From assembly GCA_964006375.1 (NCBI GenBank), contig OZ023267.1:25583239-25647238 (forward strand): a stretch of 64,000 nt of DNA, written 5' to 3'. How positions within the stretch are numbered: position 1 is the first letter of the stretch; each line of letters starts with the position of its first letter. Both the position numbers and the translations under genes were made by a program. The stretch is from Tillus elongatus. Its lineage: Eukaryota > Arthropoda > Insecta > Coleoptera > Cleridae. Below are positions 50,331-57,972 of this stretch, in pieces. The notes under the pieces were generated by a model. That model was not told the DNA's origin. It ran no database searches and worked only from the letters and a program-made list of their open reading frames with translations.

Positions 50331-50783
50331 CTACTGTTTAAGGCTTTTATTTAAAAATTTTAAACATAAGTGACCACAATTATAAGTATTATATTTCTGA
50401 TACACATCATGATTGTACATTAAAGTAGAGTTTTTAAGGTAACGCTGCAGCTCAACTGGTGGTTTCAAGTTTCCATATGAGTCAAAGTACACGGCTGTGT
50501 CACCACGTTTCTTAACTGCAACCCAATGACTGCCAGGTTCCTTGTTTGTTTGCAAATTCATGATAAGTGATTCATTCTTGCGTGGCCCATTCGATGGCAA
50601 AGTATCTCGCATGTATACACCTCTAAAATATGGAATTTTCATTTTACCAGCAAATTTCACAAGGTCTTCATTTGTTAGAGGTCTTGCTGGTAAACATCTT
50701 ACTCGTTTTTTGGTTTCTGCAGATACAACCCATAACCGGAGCGCTGTTTCTTGAGATACATGCCTGTGCCCAGTCTCTTGCAT
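50331..50783 (-). CDS. Adenain-like cysteine protease (maturation protease)
   Basis: 150 residues. The catalytic set of the adenovirus-type/Ulp1-like family is visible: His86 in 'GSHWVAV', Asp101 in 'YFDSYG', Gln129, and Cys136 in 'YNTYNCGHLCLKFL'. The family cleaves capsid precursors during virion maturation. The frame overlaps the upstream gene by 85 bases in a different frame. The next internal Met (residue 48) would remove 'LTNEDLVKFAGK', which looks like conserved N-terminus, so the longer frame is kept, though the exact start is uncertain. It lies between the pVI/pX-like and minor capsid genes. Confidence 0.85.
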   Translation of the reverse strand: MQETGHRHVSQETALRLWVVSAETKKRVRCLPARPLTNEDLVKFAGKMKIPYFRGVYMRDTLPSNGPRKNESLIMNLQTNKEPGSHWVAVKKRGDTAVYFDSYGNLKPPVELQRYLKNSTLMYNHDVYQKYNTYNCGHLCLKFLNKSLKQ

Positions 50784-51232
50784 TTTGGCTTAAATTTCAA
50801 GCCACTCCCTCTCCTACCCATCGCGATGGCTTCCATTGTTTTGTTGTGCCGTTCTTCCTCCTCTAGTTTCTGTTTCGCAGACTTGGCATCGTTCACGGCT
50901 TTGGCAATACCTGCAGCACCACCACCCAGAGCTCCTAGTGCTGACAGCCCACCAAATATCAGAGGCAACAGCGGAAGGAAGCCTCCACTTTTAGGTATTG
51001 GAATAACTCGAGGTTTCTGCACATTCTTACGCCCACCAATGTTTCTAACGATTGTATGAGCTATATCAAATACGGCGTTCGCTGTTGGAATAAGATTTCT
51101 ATCTTTTATAACTTCCTCAATCAGACTTAGTATGTTTTTAAAGGGAACCTTCTTCTTTGGCTTCGAGTTGATTACATAAAACCCCTCATTAAGTTTTCTG
51201 TTAACTTTCATGGTGTTTGTAACGCCCCGCAA
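50699..51232 (-). CDS. pVI/pX-like hydrophobic and basic virion protein
   Basis: 177 residues, first gene of the leftward block. It has a basic N-terminus, a central Pro/Gly hydrophobic segment (residues about 84-110, 'GGFLPLLPLIFGGLSALGAL'), a charged helix (residues about 112-136), and a basic tail with three spaced GxG-hydrophobic motifs: GSGLKF, GTGMYLKK, GYGLYLQK. Proteins with a membrane-active or Gly-rich segment and repeated GxGLYL tails accompany the capsid genes of Polinton/adintovirus-like elements and are compared with adenovirus pVI or pX. The function is inferred. It shares the 137-bp divergent promoter region with the ATPase. Confidence 0.6.
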   Translation of the reverse strand: MRGVTNTMKVNRKLNEGFYVINSKPKKKVPFKNILSLIEEVIKDRNLIPTANAVFDIAHTIVRNIGGRKNVQKPRVIPIPKSGGFLPLLPLIFGGLSALGALGGGAAGIAKAVNDAKSAKQKLEEEERHNKTMEAIAMGRRGSGLKFKPKCKRLGTGMYLKKQRSGYGLYLQKPKNE

Positions 51233-51369
51233 CGTTTCAGCAAAACCTGTATCTGTCTTTGTTAATAACAGCCCTCACTCTGTGACACCAACATGCATAC
51301 TGACTGGGTGTCTCACTTGCATTCATATATATACACACCCAAATAAAATATAGTTTAGTTTAAGTTAAG
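51233..51369. promoter_or_regulatory. Divergent promoter region, late block versus ATPase
   Basis: 137 bases separate the two opposite start codons. For the rightward gene, ATATATATACACACCC (about 51325-51340) and AATAAAATATAG lie 20-45 bases before the ATG. No leftward TATA is obvious. Confidence 0.5.
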
Positions 51370-52065
51370 ATGCGTACCAGCAAACACGCTTCTGCCTTAC
51401 CCATTACAAATATAGACGATGTTGTTACGGACACAGCTCAACAACAACTGAGGCATGGTCCTCTCTTTCCAAACACCGTTCGCTGTATCATATGTGGTCC
51501 CAGTGGGTGTGGCAAAACTAATGTCATGCTGAGTTTGTTGTTTGAAGCAAACGGTTTAAAATTTGATAACGTGTATGTGTATTCAAAGTCTCTGTATCAA
51601 CCGAAATACAAGATGTTAAAGGAGGTGATGAATGCCACAAAAGGTGTTGGTTACTATCCTTATCGAGAAAACGATGAAATATTAGATCCGGAAGATGCCA
51701 AGGACAACTCTGTGTTTATATTTGATGATGTAGCTTGTGACAAACAAGATAAAATAAGAGCATACTTCAGTATGGGCAGACATAAGAATATTGATTCATT
51801 CTATCTCTGTCAAACATATACACGAATACCCAAACATCTGGTACGTGACAACACCAATGTTATTGTGTTATTCAAGCAAGATGAAACCAATTTAAAACAT
51901 GTGTACGACGATCATGTGACCACCGATATGGACTTTAAACAATTTAAAACTATCTGCCACCAATGCTGGAAAGATAATAAGTATGGTGTGTTGGTGATTG
52001 TGAAGGAAAACGATGTACACAAAGGTCGATATAGAAAAGGATTCGATAGATATATATTATTCTAA
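51370..52065 (+). CDS. A32/FtsK-HerA-type genome packaging ATPase
   Basis: 231 residues. Walker A GPSGCGKT (residues 43-50), Walker B VFIFDD (115-120), and a polar sensor-like block 'CQTYTRIPKHLVRDNTNV' (147-164), in the order of the viral packaging ATPases that pump DNA into DJR capsids. The length fits the family (about 220-260). The ATG is the first in the frame and lies after a TATA-like sequence. It heads the rightward block. No lesions are seen and the key residues are intact. Confidence 0.85.
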   Translation: MRTSKHASALPITNIDDVVTDTAQQQLRHGPLFPNTVRCIICGPSGCGKTNVMLSLLFEANGLKFDNVYVYSKSLYQPKYKMLKEVMNATKGVGYYPYRENDEILDPEDAKDNSVFIFDDVACDKQDKIRAYFSMGRHKNIDSFYLCQTYTRIPKHLVRDNTNVIVLFKQDETNLKHVYDDHVTTDMDFKQFKTICHQCWKDNKYGVLVIVKENDVHKGRYRKGFDRYILF

Positions 52066-52094
52066 CAAACGATGATAGACAGGACAGTCAGCTG

Positions 52095-52264
52095 TCTAAC
52101 ACAGGTGTCTAACACAGATGTCATACAAGTGTCTAACACAGCTGTCATACAGCTGTCATACAGCTGTCTAACACAGCTGTCTAACACAGCTGTCTAACAC
52201 AGCTGTCTAACACAGCTGTCTAACACAGCTGTCTAACACAGCTGTCTAACACAGCTGTCTAACA
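52095..52264 (+). repeat. 13-bp minisatellite (CAGCTGTCTAACA)
   Basis: About 13 units, perfect over the last eight, fill the gap between the ATPase stop and the next gene. The unit contains the E-box CAGCTG. The first part is irregular ('ctgtcatacagctgtcatac'). Confidence 0.9.
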
Positions 52265-52303
52265 AGACAGCCAGACATCGTGATAAATAAGAAGGCATGT
52301 ACC

Positions 52304-53455
52304 ATGAAGGAGTCAGTATATGTTAAACCACCACACAACCTGTATCGCTCAAACAAATTATTAGACCAGCTGGTAATACCGACCAGTTGTAGCACAATGG
52401 AAGTGTTGGGTAAGGAAGAGCGAAAAGTTAAGAAAAGGATTTTACAACTTGCTGACAATATTCGAAAAAAACATTTAATGCTTAAACTTAACAGAGCCGA
52501 GAATGATGATGCTCTGCAACGTTTATATAAACCACTTGTTGAGCCCCTAAGTGAAATATCTAAAAACACAGCAGCACAGCAGCAGCAGCAGCCCCAGCAA
52601 CAACCAAAGGCTGAACAAATCAAAGAAGAAGTGGTACCAGAAACGAAACCCCAAGTACAGTTCCTTAAAGACCATGAAGTTTTTGAAGCTGAACCTAGGG
52701 AAGAGGCTGAGGAGACAAGTTCCGATGAGGATATCCCAACATTTGAAGAGCTTGAGGCAGATCTACAAACTGTCACAACCAACCCTGCATATCAAGAATT
52801 TTTGGAGCAATATCCTGAACGAGTTCGATATTATGTAGACAAGTATTTTACTGAACCACCAAGGCTCGCTACCATTGATCAAACGTATGGTGCTCGCTAC
52901 GCTAAAGATACCGGTAGCTGGAGTCTTGGCAATAAACACTTGGATTTTACTGATAATGACATTCGACTAGGTCAACGGAGATATCCGCAAACACAAGGTC
53001 TGCTAGAATTGATATTTATGAAAACACCTAGAGGGTATACCTATGACGATCTTCAACACTATAGAGATATTCTAGAAGCAACTAGTGTGCATAAAATGAA
53101 CTATGATCCTAACGCACGAACCAAGGGTTGTTCCTCTGAAAAGTACCTGACTCTAATAAAACCGGTGATAAATCCACGAGGTCGTAGATCCTCAACTCCT
53201 CAAGGTTTTGGTTACGACACACATCATAACGCAGAACAAAAAACTGAACCTAGAGCTCAGAATGTAAGCAGCAACACTAACAACTATATGCTACAAAATA
53301 ACAAACAAATAGAATATGTCTATTGGGATGACATAAATGAGCTGGTTGATAGACTTAGACTTTTAGTAGCTTCCCAGGCTGCTGGTAATAATGCTCATAA
53401 CAATGAAATTCAGTCAATCATTGAAGAACTGAAGGAGGTTGGTGTTATCGCCTAG
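52304..53455 (+). CDS. DUF8207-type protein of Polinton-like elements
   Basis: 383 residues from the preferred ATG at 52304 (MKESVYVKPPHNLYRS). The frame opens at 52280, giving 391 residues from the first Met. An N-terminal basic helical region is followed by a Gln-rich linker (residues about 85-105) and an acidic segment. The conserved domain at about 190-305 contains 'TYGARY', 'WSLGNKHLDF', 'LLELIFMKTPRGYTYDDLQHY' and an 'RTKGCSSEKY' block. This pattern matches DUF8207 proteins found next to capsid and ATPase genes in insect elements (from memory). A Gly/Asn-rich C-terminus ends 'EELKEVGVIA'. The function is unknown; a scaffold or internal virion protein is one guess. Confidence 0.65.
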   Translation: MKESVYVKPPHNLYRSNKLLDQLVIPTSCSTMEVLGKEERKVKKRILQLADNIRKKHLMLKLNRAENDDALQRLYKPLVEPLSEISKNTAAQQQQQPQQQPKAEQIKEEVVPETKPQVQFLKDHEVFEAEPREEAEETSSDEDIPTFEELEADLQTVTTNPAYQEFLEQYPERVRYYVDKYFTEPPRLATIDQTYGARYAKDTGSWSLGNKHLDFTDNDIRLGQRRYPQTQGLLELIFMKTPRGYTYDDLQHYRDILEATSVHKMNYDPNARTKGCSSEKYLTLIKPVINPRGRRSSTPQGFGYDTHHNAEQKTEPRAQNVSSNTNNYMLQNNKQIEYVYWDDINELVDRLRLLVASQAAGNNAHNNEIQSIIEELKEVGVIA

Positions 53456-53504
53456 TATACCTACATATATCAAAGATATACCTACCTTAGTGCTTAGTAT
53501 AAAA

Positions 53505-53954
53505 ATGTCTATCGATAAGTTCGGACGTTCCCAATCCAATAAAGGTTCTAAGTTTAAAATTATTGAAAGAGAGATTTTCCCAAGAACTACTAGTGGTGAT
53601 TTTGATTTGCAAAGCCATAGATTGTGTAACATAGCTGATCCAGTCGATGCAACAGATGGTGTAAATAAAAAATTTGTTGATGTATGGATAGACGACTATC
53701 AGAAGAACAAAGATGAGGTAACACAAAGAATCATTGCCATACTACTTGAAGCTGTACACAAACCTGAGTTGGAAGATTTAAAAAACGAATTTGAAAATAA
53801 ATTGAAAATTTTAGCTAAGAACATAACTGCTCAAGTTTTAAAAGATGTTGATGTATTAAAGAATAATAAGCTAAAGAATAAGCTGGGAGAAATAGACGGT
53901 AAACTAAAAGATTTACATGATAAGTGGATACTTTTAAATCCAACATCGCCATGA
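53505..53954 (+). CDS. Fibre/coiled-coil-like protein
   Basis: 149 residues from ATG 53505 (MSIDKFGRSQSNKG). The frame extends back to 53439 and overlaps the previous gene. The N-terminal half has a 'SGDFDLQSHRLCNIADP' and 'DATDGVNKKFVD' pattern reminiscent of phage and virus tail-fibre/attachment proteins. The C-terminal half (about 80-140) is a charged heptad-like helix with many Leu/Ile/Val/Lys. Its stop TGA overlaps the next start codon as ATGA. The role is inferred from the motif and position only. Confidence 0.6.
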   Translation: MSIDKFGRSQSNKGSKFKIIEREIFPRTTSGDFDLQSHRLCNIADPVDATDGVNKKFVDVWIDDYQKNKDEVTQRIIAILLEAVHKPELEDLKNEFENKLKILAKNITAQVLKDVDVLKNNKLKNKLGEIDGKLKDLHDKWILLNPTSP

Positions 53955-54076
53955 AACAAACAGACATCTATCTGGTTGAACGCATCTTGAGGAAGAAAGG
54001 CAAGCAGCTCTATGTAAAATGGCTGGGTTTTGATAAATCTCAGAATTCTTGGATAAATTCAGATGATGTTAAATAA
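53951..54076 (+). CDS. Stand-alone chromodomain mini-protein
   Basis: 41 residues, starting MKQTDIYLVERILRKKG and ending NSWINSDDVK. This is the chromodomain signature: an aromatic near the start (Y7), a 'VERIL' strand, 'LYVKWLGF' with the cage Trp, and 'NSW' as in the usual '(N/S)(T/S)WEP'. It lacks the C-terminal helix, so it is shorter than canonical chromodomains (about 50-60 residues). Its ATG overlaps the upstream TGA by three bases. In Polintons and chromoviruses a chromodomain usually forms the C-terminus of integrase and targets heterochromatin; here no integrase precedes it. It may be the relic of a lost integrase or a small targeting factor. Confidence 0.7.
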   Translation: MKQTDIYLVERILRKKGKQLYVKWLGFDKSQNSWINSDDVK

Positions 54077-54107
54077 GCTTATATATTTAATGTATTAATG
54101 TACTTAG

Positions 54108-54147
54108 AATAAAATAAAAGTCTTTATTAAAATAATGTTATTTTATT
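54108..54147. promoter_or_regulatory. Back-to-back poly(A) signals between convergent genes
   Basis: Plus-strand AATAAA at 54108-54113 and 54113-54118. Minus-strand AATAAA at 54123-54128 and 54142-54147. Both convergent transcription units end within about 40 bases. Confidence 0.7.
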
Positions 54148-54185
54148 TTTTCATCTGGTTACATACAATTAAGCTAAGTGAACAA

Positions 54186-55124
54186 TTACAATTTATATCG
54201 TAAATCAATAATAACCTGAATAAACTTCTCCTGAGGTACATCTGCTATCTGTAGATCGTTTCTCTTCGCCTTGAGGTATTCGACTTCGGTCTTTATTCTG
54301 TTAAAGAGATTTACAGAATTTGGATCATACAACATGTTTAAAACTACTTCGGAATCAGGGTGTTTATTTTTAAAGTTCTTGACAGCTCTTTTAAAACTTT
54401 TCTTCTGAGTCCTTACAGCATGATATGGATAGGTAGTATCCTTCTCATTTCTTGAAAGCAAACCAAAAACACAAAGTTTTCCAGGGTTGCTTGGTTTTGG
54501 AGATATATCTTCTAAATGTTCTGTGATTTTAGCATTTGTTTCTCGCATACGCTGCACTTCATCATCTATCTCCATTAATTTCACTTCAATTTCTTTGAGG
54601 TTATCCTTGTATTTTTGATTAAATTCACTTACGAAAAAATCAAAAATAATTTGGTTGCACTTTTCATAGAAACTATTGGATATCCAACAAGCCAAATTTA
54701 ATATCAAATCTTTACAGACATATGTACCAGATATCAAGTTGTTTTCAGTCTGTGTTCCACCAAAGTCCACCAAGTATGTAGCGGTTGTAGGTGTTAGTTG
54801 AGATGTTGCTTCCAGCACATCTAGGGGGCCGGAATTCCGGCCCCCTAGATGTGACTCTAAGTGGACATCTTCGGTTGAAATATTAAGGTAATCGGTATTC
54901 TGGCTACCTAAATGTTTCTTCGCCTGACCGTTGTAATAGGTAATCAACTCTTTAGTTTTCTTATTTTCCAACCAATGTCTGAATCTTTTCTCACCATCTT
55001 TACACAGCTTAGTCGCATTAAAATAACCAGTGTTTTTATCAATAATTAATTGAAAGTCTGCAAATAAACCATACCAGAAGTTGTCTTTAATTTGCTGGTA
55101 GCACACATCATTTAATGTAGCCAT
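54186..55124 (-). CDS. KilA-N / DUF3627 DNA-binding protein
   Basis: 312 residues from the preferred ATG at 55124 (MATLNDVCYQQIKDNFWYGL); seven more codons lie upstream in frame to 55145. The N-terminal KilA-N domain (about 15-110) has 'YFNATKLCKDGEKRFRHWL' and the following 'KELITYYN' helix, then 'ISGTYVCKDLILNLACWIS'. A coiled-coil linker at about 165-205 joins a C-terminal DUF3627-like domain (about 220-312: 'VFGLLSRNEKDTTYPYHAVR', 'YDPNSVNLFNRIK', 'IQVIIDLRYKL'). KilA-N plus DUF3627 proteins occur in insect large DNA viruses and are thought to bind DNA. A 38-bp perfect palindrome within the gene (54816-54853) encodes a loop between these parts. No frameshift is seen. Confidence 0.8.
   Translation of the reverse strand: MATLNDVCYQQIKDNFWYGLFADFQLIIDKNTGYFNATKLCKDGEKRFRHWLENKKTKELITYYNGQAKKHLGSQNTDYLNISTEDVHLESHLGGRNSGPLDVLEATSQLTPTTATYLVDFGGTQTENNLISGTYVCKDLILNLACWISNSFYEKCNQIIFDFFVSEFNQKYKDNLKEIEVKLMEIDDEVQRMRETNAKITEHLEDISPKPSNPGKLCVFGLLSRNEKDTTYPYHAVRTQKKSFKRAVKNFKNKHPDSEVVLNMLYDPNSVNLFNRIKTEVEYLKAKRNDLQIADVPQEKFIQVIIDLRYKL
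54816..54853. repeat. 38-bp perfect palindrome inside the KilA-N gene
   Basis: Centred on GGCCGGAATTCCGGCC. The arms CACATCTAGGGGGCC and their exact complement have no spacer. It is GC-rich within an AT-rich gene and keeps the frame open. Confidence 0.9.
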
Positions 55125-55145
55125 TTTAAACACACTACTGAGCAC

Positions 55146-55582
55146 TTGGATACGTTAGAGTTAACTGAAGCACGTCTTACCTCTACGATAACTAAATTTT
55201 GAATGAGTTTAACAGTGTGTAGTGAACAATTTACATGGATGATGTCATCCTTTCGGTTTGTACTAGACAAGCTCAAACACGAGTAATGGGGGTGATTGAA
55301 CAGATATAACACAAGATAACATTCACCAAAGTCATCAACTGACACGTTATTTACCCTAAGCGGGCCTCTCTCTTGCGTATATTAAACAGATACACAGACA
55401 AGTTCAAACACAAATAATGGGGTGATGTCATTCAACGGAAATTACACTAGATAACAACCGTACAGACAAAACTCAAACAGGTTTGTGGAACAGGTTTGTG
55501 GATGATGTCATACTTCTAACGGCTGTATTCTAGACAAGCTCAAACACGAATACCATTTACCCATCAAGGGGCCCCCTACAGT
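55146..55582. promoter_or_regulatory. Upstream region of KilA-N gene with degenerate repeats
   Basis: 'agacaagctcaaacacgaat' recurs at about 55264, 55399, 55464 and 55535 with 'gatgatgtcat' nearby. This is a loose direct repeat with uneven spacing. It lies between the KilA-N start and the right TIR. Confidence 0.5.
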
Positions 55583-55899
55583 ATGTTTCTGAACTTCCTT
55601 CTTTTGTTTGCTAACGACCTCTGTGTGTTATTTTTAAATAAGTCTTCAACCATCAAGCGAAAGGCACCATCTTTAAGAAAGAAAGCCGCCATTTTTTATA
55701 ATGTCAGCTTAAGGTATCACAGGCTTCCATCTTTCATTCCGCCATTTTGGTTCTTCCGTTTTGGTTCCGCCTCTAATATTAAACATTATTTTGTAAATCA
55801 TCCATTTGTCTAATAATAAACTTTAATTCTATTACATGTATGGTTTGTAATTAAAAGTCGTATATATATATACCAACCTAAAACAATAAATTAACAAGC

Positions 55900-55983
55900 G
55901 TCTGCTTAGCTTAACGGGTAGCATCGTTGCCTCCCATCTGAATGCCCCGGGTTCGAAACTCACCTGCACCAAATGGTTTTTTT
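55900..55983 (+). ncRNA. Pol III-type unit (A box, B box, T-run) in right TIR
   Basis: A box TAGCTTAACGGG (55907-55918), B box GGTTCGAAACT (55950-55960), T7 terminator (55977-55983). The distance between boxes is tRNA-like. It points outward, as in the left TIR. The arms do not fold as a tRNA. Confidence 0.5.
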
Positions 55984-56045
55984 CAAAATATAATAATTTG
56001 AAGTAATAGGTTAGACACTTATGTGATTGTCTGGCACAAGTCATG

Positions 56046-56053
56046 TGACGTCA
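56046..56053. promoter_or_regulatory. CRE/ATF palindrome, right TIR inner side
   Basis: TGACGTCA, the mirror of 46157-46164. Confidence 0.6.
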
Positions 56054-56099
56054 CTGTCTGGCCAAAGACAGGTCAATGACCTTAGGAATAACACGGATG

Positions 56100-56304
56100 T
56101 GACTGTCTGGCCCAGGGCGTGGCTGGGCGCCGGCGCCGGGGCTTGGCGCCGGGGTGTGGCTAGGCGCCGGGGCCGGGGCAGGCGCCGGGGCAGGCGCCGG
56201 GGCAGGCGCTGGGGCAGGCGCCAGGGCAGGCGCCGGCGCCAGGGCAGGCGCCAGGGCGTGGCGCCGGCGCCAGGGCGTGGCGCCAGGGCGTGGCGCCGGC
56301 GCCG
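56100..56304. repeat. GGCGCC-rich array, right TIR
   Basis: 'ggggcaggcgcc' units, about 80 bp shorter than the left array, so the two have changed unit number since they were copies. ORFs through it (56027-56413, 56154-56360, 56041-56349) are artefacts. Confidence 0.85.
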
Positions 56305-56327
56305 TGACGTCACTTCCTGTGACGTCA
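56305..56327. promoter_or_regulatory. Paired CRE/ATF palindromes, right TIR outer side
   Basis: TGACGTCA at 56305-56312 and 56320-56327 with CTTCCT between, an exact mirror of the left pair. Confidence 0.65.
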
Positions 56328-56472
56328 CTGTCTGCTCAAAGTGCCGCATTACCTACTTAAAAGGAAAGAAAATTGGTTCATTGACTATTGTTATCGTTGC
56401 GTTAATAGAATAATGCATAGTGCGTAGGTGCATATATTATAATTTTACTAATTATGTACGTAAATAAGTCAT

Positions 56473-56569
<97 letters not shown>
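56473..56569. repeat. (TA)n microsatellite inside right TIR insertion
   Basis: A pure TA tract with no (TA)-core repeat flanks recognised. Confidence 0.9.
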
Positions 56570-56570
<1 letters not shown>

Positions 56571-56653
56571 AATATATTATTTCTTTAATCGGCATTATAC
56601 CATAGAAACTTTAGCCGAATTAAAGTCAAGTCAGCCTTAGAAGTTTATAAATA

Positions 56654-57013
56654 CACATATTTGTGTTTTTGTATCCTTAACGTCGGTCTATTTCCGCGAC
56701 TATGGTCAATCACCGACACCAAGGAGCATTTTCGGCTCGCTATCCTGGAAATTTTGCTGAACCCTGCCGTTCCGCAATGATAGTAGGAATATTTAACGTG
56801 CCGAACATCGCATCGAACAGGGGACCGCCGGCTTTGCGCCCCCTCCGAAGGGCAGAACGTGCAGACATTCAACTTGCTCAAATACAATGCCACAACTTCG
56901 GTTGATGTTAATGTTACAGTATGTACTGAAAAAGTGAAAGAAGAACCCTGGGATCGAACCAAGTACCCTTCGGTTCAGGGGCACACGTTCTTACGATTGA
57001 ACTACCGAGGCCC
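56654..57013 (-). mobile_element. tRNA-derived SINE, inverted
   Basis: Flanked by TTATAAATA at 56645-56653 and 57014-57022 (9-bp target duplication). The head has B box GGTTCGATCCC on the minus strand (about 56949-56959). Confidence 0.8.
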
Positions 57014-57267
57014 TTATAAATAAATAACCATGAGATAAACGTAAGTTTGTTGTTGTGTGATGTTTTGGTTTTGTTGCTAAAACTTCTGGAAACATGGCAC
57101 AATATTGATTGACACTGATTTAAAATGGGCAGTTACAGACATAGAGTCACGATTGCAACAGATGATATCGCATTTAGATTGTGATGATGTTTATCGAGCA
57201 ATAAAAACAAATCATCAAACAACAACAAACGTACGTTTGTTTATCTCATGATTATTTATTTATAAGA

Positions 57268-57520
57268 GCCTCGGTAGTTCAGTCGTAAGAACCTGTGTCT
57301 CTGAACCGAAGGGTACTGGGTTCGATCCCACGGTTCTCCTTTCACTTTTTCTTAGTACACACTGTAACATTAACATCAACTGAGGTTGTGGCATTGTATT
57401 TGCGCAAGTCGAATGTCTACACGTTCCGCCCTTTGAAGGGGGCGTAAAGCCGTCGGTCCCGTGTCCATGCGATGTTGGGCACGTTAAATATTCCTACTAT
57501 CCTTGCGGCACAGGCAGAGC
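57268..57520 (+). mobile_element. tRNA-derived SINE, 3'-truncated
   Basis: The head 'gcctcggtagttcagtcgtaagaacc' has B box GGTTCGATCCC (about 57320-57330). The body stops at 'ttcctactatccttgcgg', where TIR sequence resumes. Its left flank ('gagataaacgtaagtttg'-type sequence) is the inverse of the right flank of the SINE at 56654-57013. The two therefore belong to one inverted duplication, with a spacer of about 165 bp. Confidence 0.75.
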
Positions 57521-57599
57521 TACCTCCTTATTACACATGAATAGTCAATAGGTAAACGTTTTGCATGTGGCACCACCTGGACGCTGTCGTATAGCTCTC

Positions 57600-57972
57600 G
57601 AATAATTCTGACTTTTTTTTTTAAAAGTCAGAATTTTGAACGAAAACTCAGAATTCTGACTTTTTATGTCAGAATTAGGACTTTTTTATCTCAGAATTAA
57701 AAGTTTTTATGTCAGAATTCCGACTTTTTATGTCAGAAATCTGAGTTCTTATCTCATAATTCTAAGTTTTTATGTCAGAATTCTGACTTTTTTATCTCAG
57801 AATTCTGACTTTTTATCTCAGAATTCTGATTTTTATATCAGAATTCTGACTTTTTTATCTCAGAATTCTGACTTTTTAAACTCAGAATTCTGACCTTTTA
57901 TGTCAGAATTCTGAGTTTTCATCACAGAATTCTGACTTTTTATCTCAGAATTCAGACTTTTTTTATCTCAGA
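57600..57972. repeat. GAATTC-centred palindrome array, right
   Basis: The mirror of 45245-45655, about 16 units. Confidence 0.85.

Noticed and set aside
48727..51059. Plus-strand ORFs opposite the late gene block (48727, 49163, 50542, 50630, 50751)
   Set aside because: Short, motif-free frames antisense to recognisable coding sequence.
56027..56413. 128-residue Gly/Arg/Ala ORF in the right TIR, with overlapping frames
   Set aside because: Same cause as the left array; not matched by a conserved ORF in the left TIR.
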